Assembly: GCA_033439765.1 (NCBI GenBank)
Contig: JAULSN010000003.1
Coordinates: forward strand, 6,262,001 to 6,326,000
Source: Lasiosphaeria ovina
Taxonomy: Eukaryota > Ascomycota > Sordariomycetes > Sordariales > Lasiosphaeriaceae
Direction: 5' to 3'
Length of the DNA stretch: 64,000 nucleotides
The notes beneath the pieces were generated by a model, which ran no database searches, was not told the DNA's origin, and saw nothing but the letters and a program-made list of their open reading frames with translations. Position numbers and translations under genes: made by a program. This document shows, piece by piece, positions 46,661 to 58,020 of the stretch (within the stretch, counting starts at the first letter, position 1; each line of letters starts with the position of its first letter).

Positions 46661-49240
46661 CGAGGTTGAAACTGCCAACACGGACATAGATATTGGGTAG
46701 AACACAGCAGGTTCCCGCCAACCGATCACCATATCAGCGAATCGCTAGCGAACCCAATCCGCTGTCCCATATTGGAGCTATTAATATTGTTGGTTTGCTG
46801 CAAGCGTTGGCTGGCTACTGCACGTGAAGACGCAAAACCCTTGTCGGCTTCAGGCTTCTGGCTTCATTCCAGAAGCACTGTCGAACGGTCCAGCGAAAAA
46901 AAAAAAGAAGAAAAAGGCACCCTCAATTCGGAATTGCCGCAAGAACCGTGCATCCGCCTTATTACCGGTCTATATAGGGGAACCACCGTTCAACACGCCG
47001 TGTTTTCGCTCACCCATCCCACGATCCATACACTGAGGTATCCTCCTTTAACCACTCCACCTGCCCACCCGCCCACACGCACGTCACGCCAACCAGCATT
47101 TGGGTGCTTCTGGAGCGGGCTTCTCCGGCAGCAATCACGTCATGGTTGTTCCTGCGGGCGCCGGCCACGTCGTGTCAGCAGTGCGTCGTACGGGAGACAC
47201 AGATCGTCTGCAACTCTTGGTTGCCAATTCGATATTCTGCCATGACCCCGCGCGCACTTCTGTCGCACTTTCTCTGTGATGAAGTAACGAAGGAAGAGTG
47301 GGGAATATCACTACCCATGTGGGCGGGCGATCCCCGCGAAGATGGGTAGCTATCGTGTCGTTCGCACTACGCCGCCTGTTCGCCTGACAGGCAAGTCGGG
47401 TAGGTACCGGGATTTCCCTTCCACAGGCTTGGCTTCTCGAGCTCAAGTTCGCTGCTCATCGGAAGCTATTTGGTAAAAACAGTTGGCAGACAGAGCCCCC
47501 TTTGCCTTTCCGCGTATTGGATAGCCATCTGTCATCAGTGTAACCCACACTAAGCAGCTGCGACTCCTCTCAGGTTAGTTGGGGGGTGGGAAAGTACAAG
47601 TCGACGATGCAACTTGAGTGAACCTGCTTAGGTAACTCATCTAACTTGAAGTCCGACGGGCCCGTCCCCTTGATCTGAGTACTGCGGCCGTAACGAGGAG
47701 AAAACGACCCGCCGTTTGTTGAACGGCGTTGTGGAGTGGTAGAGGCCAAGGTCAGCCAGTGCCTCTGTCTGGTACTCCGGACTCGAGTGGTGGGTTGGAT
47801 AAGCGGGCGATCTCGAGGATGGGACTGACGGCTAAGCCAACAAAAACGCGGCGCTGGCTGTGTGACTATATCACTTCAATTATGTCTCACATCATTGGGA
47901 AACACTGGCCCTTCCGTTTCACGAGAAAGAGCACAAAATAATCTGCGGAGGCCTTAGGCACGCGGCGAGGGTTGCCTTAGTCTGCATACTGAGTCGACTT
48001 CACCGTGGTCCACACAGAACAGAGTCGAGCTGCCCGTTCCGTTTGCCTACAGGTGCTTCCGGAGTGGCTGCAACAGGGCCTAGCGCTGACACATTTGCTG
48101 ACTACGTACTGTTCTGTTGATGCGCCGAACTTGTGCAAGCTGCAAAGAGTCGAGACGGTGCTGCGCGCATCAAGTTGTCCCGGACATGAGATGGGCTTGG
48201 CTTGGAGGCAAGCCGATGAGAACGCCGTCACCCTACGTACTCTACTTTTGGGATGCTTACTCGGAACCGGAGCAACTGCCTTCTGTACGTGCGTGCGTGC
48301 GTGCCCTCCTAACTCGGCTCGGCCCAGCAAGAAGGAACACGCTAACAGACGTGTGCTATACTGCGTATGTGAGTTATCTCTGCAATGCCCAGGCCAGCGG
48401 GTATCTGGCCTCCGCCCGACCACCGAGACATGTTGGAGTCTGGAGAGACCTTCCCTTCATGCCTGGCCGATAGCCGATAACGATGGCTGCTGTGCACTGT
48501 ATTCGTAATGCCTTGCTCGACTCTTCAGGGATGAACAAAGGCAATCAGCCTCGCGAGCCCCTCACTCCGCCGAAGTCCGAACTCTTGCCGTTCCGTCCAC
48601 CGTCGTTTCTCGGACTTAGTGGGCGCACGCAAAAGTCCGTGGTGGGGACAGGGCAGAGCACAGCAGGGCGGACGGTGGACACAGGACGGAAAGGTGGGTT
48701 TCGCTGCAGGCAAAAGGATTTTGGGCGTACTCACGAAGGATCGTGAACCTGGTCGCGGATTTTCCCATCCGCCTGCAGTTGTGCAGGCCAGTCCGGTGTT
48801 TCTCTCGTAATCTCGTTGGGCTTCCATTGGTGGGGTGTGCACTTACCCAGGCCAGTTAGTCAGCAGCCCTACAAGGTTGGATCCCTGGGCGAGAGCGCGG
48901 GGCCAAGCGTTACACGAAACTGCCGCGTCGTGTCACACGGCATGGGGCGCAGCGTGTGTCTCTCTCTTTCTGGCTGGCTCTCTGCCCTGTCCCGGACACC
49001 CAAATCTTTACCCCTCCAAGCTAATAATTTTGCGGTGTCGATTATCTGGCAGACAAAATTAGCGCCTTTTCGCCCGCCCCCCCTGCAGCCATGGAAAAAA
49101 AAAAAAGGAATTGATTGATTATCTTTTTTACTACCGTAAGTACAGCATAAAAAAGATATGCATCAATTCCCTGTTATCCTTGTGCAATGGCACTACCATT
49201 CTATGTACAAACCCACCATACCCATACCCCCAACATACAA
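46661..49240. other. intergenic, no gene recognised
   Basis: About 2.6 kb. The longest frame (48005-48508, +) has no recognisable domain, and the stretch is read open on several frames and both strands. Poly(A)/poly(T) tracts lie at 46895-46915 and 49095-49135. Confidence 0.5.
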
Positions 49241-52210
49241 CCGAACCACGTTGACTTACCGGCCTTTATATAATAGCCTGTTAGAGTATATCTTCCGTAT
49301 ATATAGTAATACGAAGTAATAGAATATAAATAAAGACTTCGTGATCTTTTTTTTGGTGTTAAGTAATAATACGTAGCTAAATGCCCTACGTAGCCAAATT
49401 CGCGTTTGTTATGGTCGGCCAAATCCGGTACGGTAGGTTATCTCGCTTAAAAAAGTCGGACCAATCGAACGCGCCGCATTTTTGCTTAGGGTACTATTTG
49501 CCCCGTGCGTAAACCTTAAAAAAAAACACGTACAACGCGTAAATCGTATTCGTACGATTTTTCTGAATTCCTTCATTTTTCACCTTTCCAATATACAAGC
49601 TTCCTACGCGCCTATATTCTTATTATTCATAACGTCAAAATAGAGTCAACTCTAGATCAATACGACGATTCTTTATTTGAAGCCCTTTTCGAAGGCGCGC
49701 TCGCCGGGGAGATTGAATTCGATCAAGCCGATCTTTTGCAGTACGACCGCGCCGAATTTGAGCATGCCCTGGCCGAGCCGATCGCCACGCAGGTAGGTGA
49801 GGATTAGCCAAACAACTACACACGCGTTTTTATATATAACTAACGTTTTTCTTTTCTCTAGATTCCCCGGCGCCTTACCCTAAGGCAAGCAAAGTCCCGA
49901 AGCCCGCGCCTACGGCGAAGCCGCTCATTACAATCCCGCCCTCCCTCGATAAGATTCGCGCGAGCTTTTTCCTGGGCCAGGAAACCCTCACTTTCTCTCC
50001 CGAAGACCACGATATGTACTGGCCATTCCTCAATAACATCTATACGGCGGCTCGGAAGGAATACGTATGCCAGTCAGGCGAGGGAAAAAGGACCCAATTA
50101 TTACGATGCCGCCTATATTCTTCTACGGCGAAGATATATAGGCCGAGAAAAGCCCAGCTAGTAAGCGTTGAGGTAGGCTCCCGGCGCGCCAAAAAACATC
50201 GTAACCCCATTTCCTACCCCAAAATAATGCACCGTACGGCCTACCCTGACGGGCGCGTCGTCTATAGGCCTATTAACCCTGATGTCCGCTATAATTATGA
50301 TATTGAGGCGATTGACAAAATATAGCGTTGTTAGGCCTTCAAGACCGTCGCGATAGAGCAGGTTTCGAGTGGCTACCAGCCTGCCGCCGTCTATAACAAT
50401 ATGTGCGGCGCTGGCGGTTATTATAAGGGTATTAAGTATGCCGTTAATAAGATCGGGGGCGCCTTTTTTACCCGCCAGGACGTTATTAACGCCGGCCGGG
50501 TATACCGCGTATAGTTCCCGGACCCTCGCTATATAAGTAACGACTTTATGCCCGGCATTCAAATGGAGCAGGTTCTTCAGTTCTTCAACCAAAAGTCCGG
50601 CTCTATGCCTCCCGAGGGCTGGCGTTACGCGGCATTGAAGGCGAAGCGGGTGATTAACGGCGAGGATTCCCGGGGCCTGCTTTTCGCCTTAGCGGTATAA
50701 CTCGATATTATTTCCAAGCGAGGTTACTTTACCCTCCTTAATGCTATATATAATACGAACTGGCTAGGCTGGCTTCTATATACGGTTATGGTTCGTAATG
50801 AATATGGTAGTTGGATTCCTATTAGCCATTTCCTAATAGAAAAGTCCGACGGCGATATCGTATATGAGGCTCTTACGACCCTTAAAAACTGGGTTTGGTA
50901 GGAATGCCGGCGGGACTGGCCACTTCGGTATTTCCTTACCGACGATTCCGCCGTTAAGTAAAGAGCCGTTCGGAATGCCTTCGCCGAGCTATAGCCCAGC
51001 CACCTTCTTTATTAGGTTTATTCGGAACGTACCCTACGGCGCCGGTTCAACGGCCGGAAGTTCAAGGCGTACCTGGACCATATACTCGCTGCCCTTAAAT
51101 CCCGGAGGACTAAAAAAGGCTGCCTCGATTCTATTAATGCAGCTATTCGGAGTCTTCGTAAGCTCGGTAAGTATACCGAGGTAAAGTACGTTCAGGAATA
51201 CTAGTTAAAAACCCGGGAGATATGGGCTCTTTATATACGCGACTACTCCCCCCTACTTTTATAGGTATACTCTTATTTTCTTTATAAAGTCCTACCCTTC
51301 CTACCGTTAGCCCGCTAACTTTCCCTAGGTCCTTATAACTAATCCTCTTAAGGGCTACTATTCGGCCCTCAAATACGGTAATAAATCGGTAATATAGCAA
51401 TTTTCCCTCCTCGGCATCATCAAATATATTATTACCGTTAATAAGCGGTATTTTGATAGAGCCGCTAAGGCGAGGAACGACTTTCGTACTAAATCCCTTA
51501 GGGAGGTAGCTCTTATACCTAGGCTCGGCCGGTTCCCGGGTCCAATCCAGACCCTCCTGATTCCCGAGCTTCGGGAGGGTCAGACCCTCGCCGATAACGG
51601 TGAGGTCGTACGGCCTAGCCTGCTTGAGGGTATTACGCAGGTTGACGATGAATTCGATTGGACTGCCGCGTACTATGACTGCCGCTTTTACCGGCGTTGG
51701 AGACTACCCTATAGATATCTATTTCATTATTACTTTATTAACGGCTCCCTGACCCTTACCGAGAGGCGCCTTGAGTAGTGGTCTGAATTATGGGAAGAAA
51801 GTGGCTATAAGCTTTATGAAGTTAATAAAGCCTACCGTAAGGAAGCTCGTGATATTAATGACCCAATTATATCGTTATAGAGCCGGGTACTTATACGGGA
51901 GGTTACCGAGACGATATTGACTTTATTTTATAAGCTTGAGCGAGTTACTTATAGCCGTTTACCCCCTAAAGAAGCTCATAGATTTATCGAATAGTGGATT
52001 TTCCACCTTCGTTAGTCTATAAGTACGCTTAGTACGTTGAATTATACAACTTTTCAGGGGCAACCGCCCGGGGGATCATAGCCAAATATACCACTTTTTA
52101 CCTGCACTACACTCAACACCAATAAAATCATTATGAAGTCTTTATTTACTTTTAACATAATTACGCGGTTTTGATACCCTGATAGGGCCACTTTGTTGAC
52201 GTGGACCCGC
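49241..52210 (+). mobile_element. Mutator-like (MULE) DNA transposon, RIP-damaged
   Basis: An AT-rich island of about 3 kb. The left end (49241-49362) matches the reverse complement of the right end (52111-52210) in order: CCACGTYRAC, GGCC, and ATAAATAAAGACTTC followed by GGTGTTRAG. These behave as terminal inverted repeats of about 100-120 bp. The interior carries the transposase remnant described separately. TA-rich words (TATATA, TAGTAAT) are strongly over-represented compared with the flanks. Outer limits are approximate, and no target-site duplication was identified. Confidence 0.6.
49640..52060 (+). pseudogene. MULE-type transposase, broken by stops
   Basis: Translation on the + strand gives a long protein-like reading with an apparent intron around 49791-49860 (GTAGGTGAGG...CTCTAG). 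Recognisable parts are IRASFFLGQETLTFSPEDHD, then the MULE transposase core (NWLGWLLYTVMVRNEYGSW..., HFLIEKSDGDIVYEAL, YFLTDDSAV). Near the end is a C-terminal SWIM-like region (CRFYRRWRLPYRYLF) at about 51680-51720. It is interrupted by many TAG codons, for example at 50323, 50332 and within the segments at 50512, 50698 and 50899. In most cases a CAG Gln fits the family pattern. The gene is inactive. The full-length original can be recognised but not assigned to a named family. Confidence 0.65.
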
Positions 52211-55200
52211 TTTTACCTTTGATACGGAAATCGACGATTTTTTCTAAGTTCAATACACGTGCCGGCACACGTGCGACTTATGCACCGATCCTCTACTTCG
52301 ACAGCCGTTGACTACTGCCCAGTTAGGTCTAGATTACATTAGCCGGCTACACCTATTTCAGTATGTGGATCGCCATCCCTTAGCGCCTTGGAATGGCAAG
52401 GGCCCCGGCTTTTGTCTGCCAGATAATCGACACCAATTTTGCGAGCTCTTCCCCCCACATATCACATGTTTTCAAGAATGGCAGCAGTGAGGGAAGATGC
52501 GAATGTCTTTCGGCCGGCAAGAGTGGAACGGGCTGCTTGCTGGTCGCTCAATCTCCCAACTCGGGGCAAAGTACGGGAGTAGGGCAACCAGGTGCAGCCA
52601 GGTGTCAATGCGTACCTAGCCCGCCCGGCGATCATGCGAGTGACGGCCAAAACCCGTGAATTACCGGATACCTTCACCCAGGCAACCTTGGAAACTCGAA
52701 ACTCCCCACATCCCGCTGTCCCGCTTGCCCAGTCCAAGATGAAAACGGACGACAAGAGTCTAGGCAGGCATCGGCCTGTCGACTGCGGACCTTGAGACGT
52801 TATCGAGACACTCGGCGGCGCCATGTCAGGCCTAAATCTAATCACGGCAAGCATGGAAAAGGAAGGGTCGATAATTTTACAGAAACGTGCGTGTGGAAAC
52901 AGGCAGCAACTGAAGTGGCAGATACGAACGCCCCTCGCCGTATTTGTGCGCACGGGATGCCCCGACGGCACGGTACCTTGGGTTACTACCGCCGTGAGAG
53001 CGACCTCGAAAGCGCCCTCGCAATTGTGGCGTCCGCCATTCTCGTGCCATGCCAGCTTGTCTCCGCCTTCCGGCCTGTCTGGCAAAAACGGTCAGTTGCC
53101 TTGGGCCAGGCGCCATATGCACCCATTCATGTAGACGGCCAACTACCCAGTCAAATGGTACGGCGGTATACCACCGTGGCAATTGACACGCGCTTCCTTT
53201 GCTGTAAAGAACCGCGAATTCCAACAACCATCCTTCTCCATAACAGCTCGAACAGTCTCAACTCGACACCGAGCCCACGGTTCAGCCACTCACGAGGCCC
53301 TGGCCACAAGACAAACAGAGCCGAACTTCTGTGCACGAAATAATTACATGCGTAGAGGAAGAGGCGCGGTCAAGCCACCCCCGGAGCTATTCCAGCTCAA
53401 AGGGAACAAGCAATGGAAGCAAGCACGCAGGGTTGAACGAGAAGCACGCGGCCGTGCCCCAACCCAGCGCGCCGCCGGATACTTGCAGGTACAACTCAAG
53501 ACATGAAGTCATGAACTTCGTCTGCGAACAAAACCCAGGAAACTGCTAAAAACTAGGGCCCAATCAGTCTAATTAGGGCTGGCGGGGAATTTTTCCCCTC
53601 TCTCCCCCCTCGCTCGCACTGCCTGGCGTGAGACACCAGCTTCATCAGATCTTTGGGTCAAGTGGGGACGAGCCCAGTGTCATCCCTGGCCCGATCGATT
53701 TGAGGGGGAAGGGAAGCGGAGGGGAAGCGGAGGGGGGAAGATCTTGATAAGATAGGGGAATTGGCACATCACATTTAAACATTTGGTGTATACCTCAGAG
53801 CAGGGAAAGATGAGGTGACCTCGATATTCTCACACCCGTAGATATTCTATATATAAACCTTCGGGATTTAGCACTAGGTGGCGTTTTCCCGTTTCTCGCC
53901 GGTTTTCCCCGCCGCATGTAATATCGAGACTACTCGCGGAAAAAAAGAAAAGAAAATGGGGGCGGGCGGAGGAAGAAAGAAGAAAGGAAAAAATCTACGG
54001 AGTAGACTATTACGTATTTTCTCTATAATAGCTATAACGCGCAGGCAAAAGAAGGTACTGTTGTGTCCGTTGCAAAATGTGTAAAAAAGAGAAATCTCAC
54101 CACTTTTGGGGGCCGGCATAGGGCCGCCGCATGCCTGGTCGTTGGCGCCAGGCGGCCTGCCATGAGAATGAGAAAGCTTAATTCTTATTTTGTAAACCTG
54201 TGTATTTTCTCCATTTGCTCTTTTCCTGATTTGATCGACATCTTTTTATATATTACCCTAATTCCGTTTTGTTTTATTTTATTTTATTTCAACATTTACT
54301 GGGGAGGTTGGCTTCCACTTGTTGATTCCTTGGCACCGCCACAAAGACATTCGGCTTTTCTGAGAGCTGAGAGCTGAGAGCTGTGGGGTTGCACATGCAT
54401 ATAGAATGCAGCCCAGTGATTCTTTTTTACACTCGGCAAGGGACGTATCACTTCATCGTCATGTCGAGTAGCTAAAGAACCGGGTGGAGGATAATGGGAA
54501 GTGAAAATCAAGGAATTCGAGAAGCCTCTGAACTGACAAGCCCGAATACAGAGAGAGGTAAAGAGACAAGAAAGGGGGCTTCGATTTTCTGCACAATACC
54601 CTCAAGACCCCTTCCAGTGCCCCTAAGGTCCAGCACAGTATCACGAGTGCACTGTGTGCCTCGCTGCCTCGAGCACCGTTTAGTACTTACCGCTCTGACT
54701 CTGAGAACCGTATAATGCCACCGTGTTCTCGGAGGCTGGGGTTGCGAGGTCTCGGGCTTTCAGTCTCTTTTGATTGTTGACGAGTGCCCCGTAAAGCGCT
54801 TGCTTGGGGATGGAGTCTTGGGCAGAAACCTTGCAGTCCTACGTAACTACGCTGCCGCTTGGGAGAGATGGCAAAATACCGAGGGAGAGGTGACTGATTT
54901 TCCACGGGGCCGGTAAGCCAGGTGCCTGGAGTCGGTGTATTTCTCTCCCGAGGGGTCGAGTTATCCACTACGGCTCGAGTTGAAGGCACTTTGCAGCGGT
55001 GGGCAGGGCGCCTGTTAATTTCACGGCAGGCACCAGCGTTTGGGAAGGTTGCGCTGCGTTGCCAGTGCGAGCGAGGCAAGTTCGCCCAATCCGCTCACCA
55101 GCGTTGCGCAATACCACCGTTGCAACCACTGTCGTCGTTAATACCGCGTCGTTCCATCAGCCTCGTGAGCAATTGGAGTGACAGAGGAGACCAGGCTGTC

Positions 55201-56788
55201 CGGACTCGCGGGATGACACGAGGCCTAGACGGGGTCTGGGTCCCGAGCCCGGTCGGTTGCATTGTCGGCTGATGCCCGGGCCAGCGCCGAAGGCAGGGTG
55301 AGAAACCAAGGCGCGATAGGGGGCGGTAACTGCTTTAGGGAAACAATTGCACCTTTAGCCCTTGTCTAGTTGTTAATTTGCCGTGGCCCGATATGATTGT
55401 GTTTCGCGCCAACACGGAGATCGGGATGCTGTCATCATCACTAGCCCGTCATCAAGGCCGTCGGCTCGGGGCTGCCAAGCAGGTTCTGACATCGTCTTAC
55501 GTCTTACTGGCGTCGGGGTGCATTGTCTTCGCCCCCATGCCCTTGTTCGTCTTCTTACCCTGACACACATGTACAATCAGGTACGTAACTGTAATAAGGG
55601 ATCTTACAGGCGAGGTAACTCGTATTTTTGAGACTGAGCGTAATTTCAGATTCATCTACCTGCCTTGCTGCGCATGGTTAGTAAGCAGTCTCTTCCGCTC
55701 AAGCCACCATCCGATCCTAGATGACGGTGTGGAGAGGAGAGAGGCAGAGTGCGAGCTCTGCCCATGCTTGGTTCGGATCTCACTGTCATTATATCGTGAC
55801 TGATTGGGTTGCTATCTCCGCGCCCGGTTCGCATCTCCGCCCCCTCGTAACCGGAGAGAATGGAGTCAACTATGATTAGTGATGTGGAGTCAAACACGGT
55901 CGCGCCCAAGGCTGGGACGGTGGGTGACCACTGCTGGGCCGTCGCCTCATCTCACCAAGAGAGGTATGGCGCCCGATCGCCCCAAACCAAATAGGGCAAA
56001 ACTGCCCTCTCTGGATTCTCCCCCTCGACCTTCTGAAGCTTGGCATTCCAAGGCACATACGGTCGTGGAGCCGGGTGTCGGCGAGCCCGTTGATAATGCA
56101 AATCTTTCTACCCTCTCCGGAATACGGCATCGAAAAGCAGACAACAGTGGGCTTGGTGGAGCAAGAAACCGACGTCGAATGAAAGCAGTACATTGGAGAC
56201 TTGGACTGCCAATAGCCCGCGGGTTTCGGGGTTGAGCGGGGACCATAGTGCAGAGCAGAGTAAGCCCTAGGCCCAGCAATTTAATCCTGCTTGCCCAGCA
56301 GGTGCTTCCAGGCCTCGTTCGCGCAGTAAGGATATCGAACACGAGCTGAAGCCTGGGCCACGAGTTCATGGCTCAAATTATTTCCAAACCCCCTTGTTCT
56401 GGTCGGACGAAAGAAGGAGCAAGAAGGCTGACGGTGGAGGGTTTGGAAGGGGATGTAATGAGCGAAGGGAGCCGGAGGAAAGAACATGCAGGGGTGGGCC
56501 GGCGCAGAAGGTTGCCCGGGTTAGGTGAGGTTGAGAACCGGGGTGCCGATGTGTGCACTAGGGACGATGATCGGCGGCCACGCTGTTTTGTAGCCGTGCC
56601 GCGTAGATCGGCTCCTCCCGTACGGCGGCCACAAATTCTCCAATACAAGTCACAATTCGAGGCGCCACGTATACACCTGGACCTGGACGGGACGGACGGA
56701 GGGCCGGATTTGGTTCAGAATGCGATCGCACAGCAATTATTCCCGACACGGTAAGCTCGTCTTTTTGCCAATTAGGCGTGTGGTCCCA
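52211..56788. other. intergenic, no gene recognised
   Basis: About 4.6 kb. GC-rich parts alternate with AT-rich blocks (53760-54300). Frames at 52462-53085 (-), 52792-53343 (+) and 55947-56369 (-) overlap antisense frames and have no recognisable domain. There are purine runs (GGGGAAGCGGAGGGGAAGCGG) at 53706-53735 and a GAGAGCTGA tandem near 54361-54380. Confidence 0.5.
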
Positions 56789-58020
56789 TCAAAGATTCTC
56801 TTTCCGGCCCCCAATAGCTGCTGTTGGAGGCGAGGTTGCCGCCGCATCTGTCGGGGGAACAAGGCTCGCCGCACTTTTACCGGGCGGCGTCCGGATACCA
56901 AGCGCAGCCATCCGATCGGCAGTCGTTGCCATGCCTTGGTCCCGGCGAGGCCCAACAACAACGTCGTCAACCTTGCTCTTCTGCAGAGAAAAGGCAGGAG
57001 CAACCCAGTCGCCGCAGCTGCATTTGAAGCCTTGCCAGGCGTATCGACCGATAGACGCTGAGCACTTGGCGTTGGGGCAGACGAGCCGGCCGTCGAGTGC
57101 GCCCTCTTCAAGAACCGGACGCATCCACGAAAGCGCCTCGATGAAGTAGTGCGGGCAGTCCGGCCGCTCTGCATTGTTCTTGCGCCGGTGCTCAATTACA
57201 AAGGGGTTGGTGGCCAGTACGCGGCGACATTTCTTGCAGCGGAGCTCCAACCCGCTTTCTTTGCCGTCTTTCTTATTGTCTAACCCTCGCTGCTTTTCCG
57301 CCTCTTCGTCCTCGAATCGTATCCAGTCCGGCACCCGCCCGATCCGTGCCGCATCGTCAAGCTCTCGTTCGTAGACCCAGCGCTGATATGCCGGCTTTTT
57401 CTCGACGGCATCGTCGCTGTCGGCGGGGCAGCCCATCTCCCACCACATGCCCAACTGACGCATGAACCCCGAGTTCGGTTCCGCAATTGGCCGCGTCTCA
57501 CGCACTAGCTCAAGAGCCTGGGTGACGGCCTGCTCGGGTGTTGTGGTTGGGCTCGACCGGCCGAAGCGGTGCGGGTACTTCCACAGGAGGTAGGCGATGA
57601 CGGCCGAGACGGAGCGGGATACGCCCATTGCGCAATGGACAAAGACGCCGCCGGGGCGGGACACATCGCCGTAGAGCCCGCTCTCGATGAAGCGCACCAT
57701 TTTGGGCAGCTGCACTAGGATATCCTGGTCCGCATCGTCGTCGATATCTATGCTGAGATGTTGAACGTTGGCGAACGTGTCTGGGTCAAAGTCGAGCGAG
57801 TACTTGATGACGGACAATACGTGCGTGATATTGCCTTCTTTCAATGCCTGCTTCCGCCGGAGACCAAATAATCTAAACCCATGTAGTTAGTACCGTCAAA
57901 CCCGCTGGCGCCATGTCGAGGTTGGCTGCGATGATGATGGCGGATCAGGAGAGGCGAAACTGGCAGCGCTTACCCTCCGACGTAGAGGTCTTCCTTCCCA
58001 TTGATCCGATTGAGGGCCAT
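56789..58020 (-). CDS. YVH1/DUSP12-like dual-specificity phosphatase
   Basis: Protein tyrosine phosphatase with a zinc-binding tail. Yeast Yvh1 releases Mrt4 from pre-60S ribosomes. Exons 58020-57974 and 57872-56789 give 376 residues. The N-terminal domain has the active site HCAMGVSRS (Cys at about 96, Arg at about 102; the HCx5R signature) preceded by the general-acid region (SIDIDDDADQDIL). The C-terminal domain has the Cys pattern of the YVH1 zinc finger: RCKKCR, PDCPHYF, CPNAKC, and CSCGDW. The motif order and length match YVH1. An acidic, Lys-rich linker joins the domains, and a short Pro/Ala tail follows. The start is the first ATG (MALNRINGKEDLYVG), which fits the family N-terminus. 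Confidence 0.93.
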
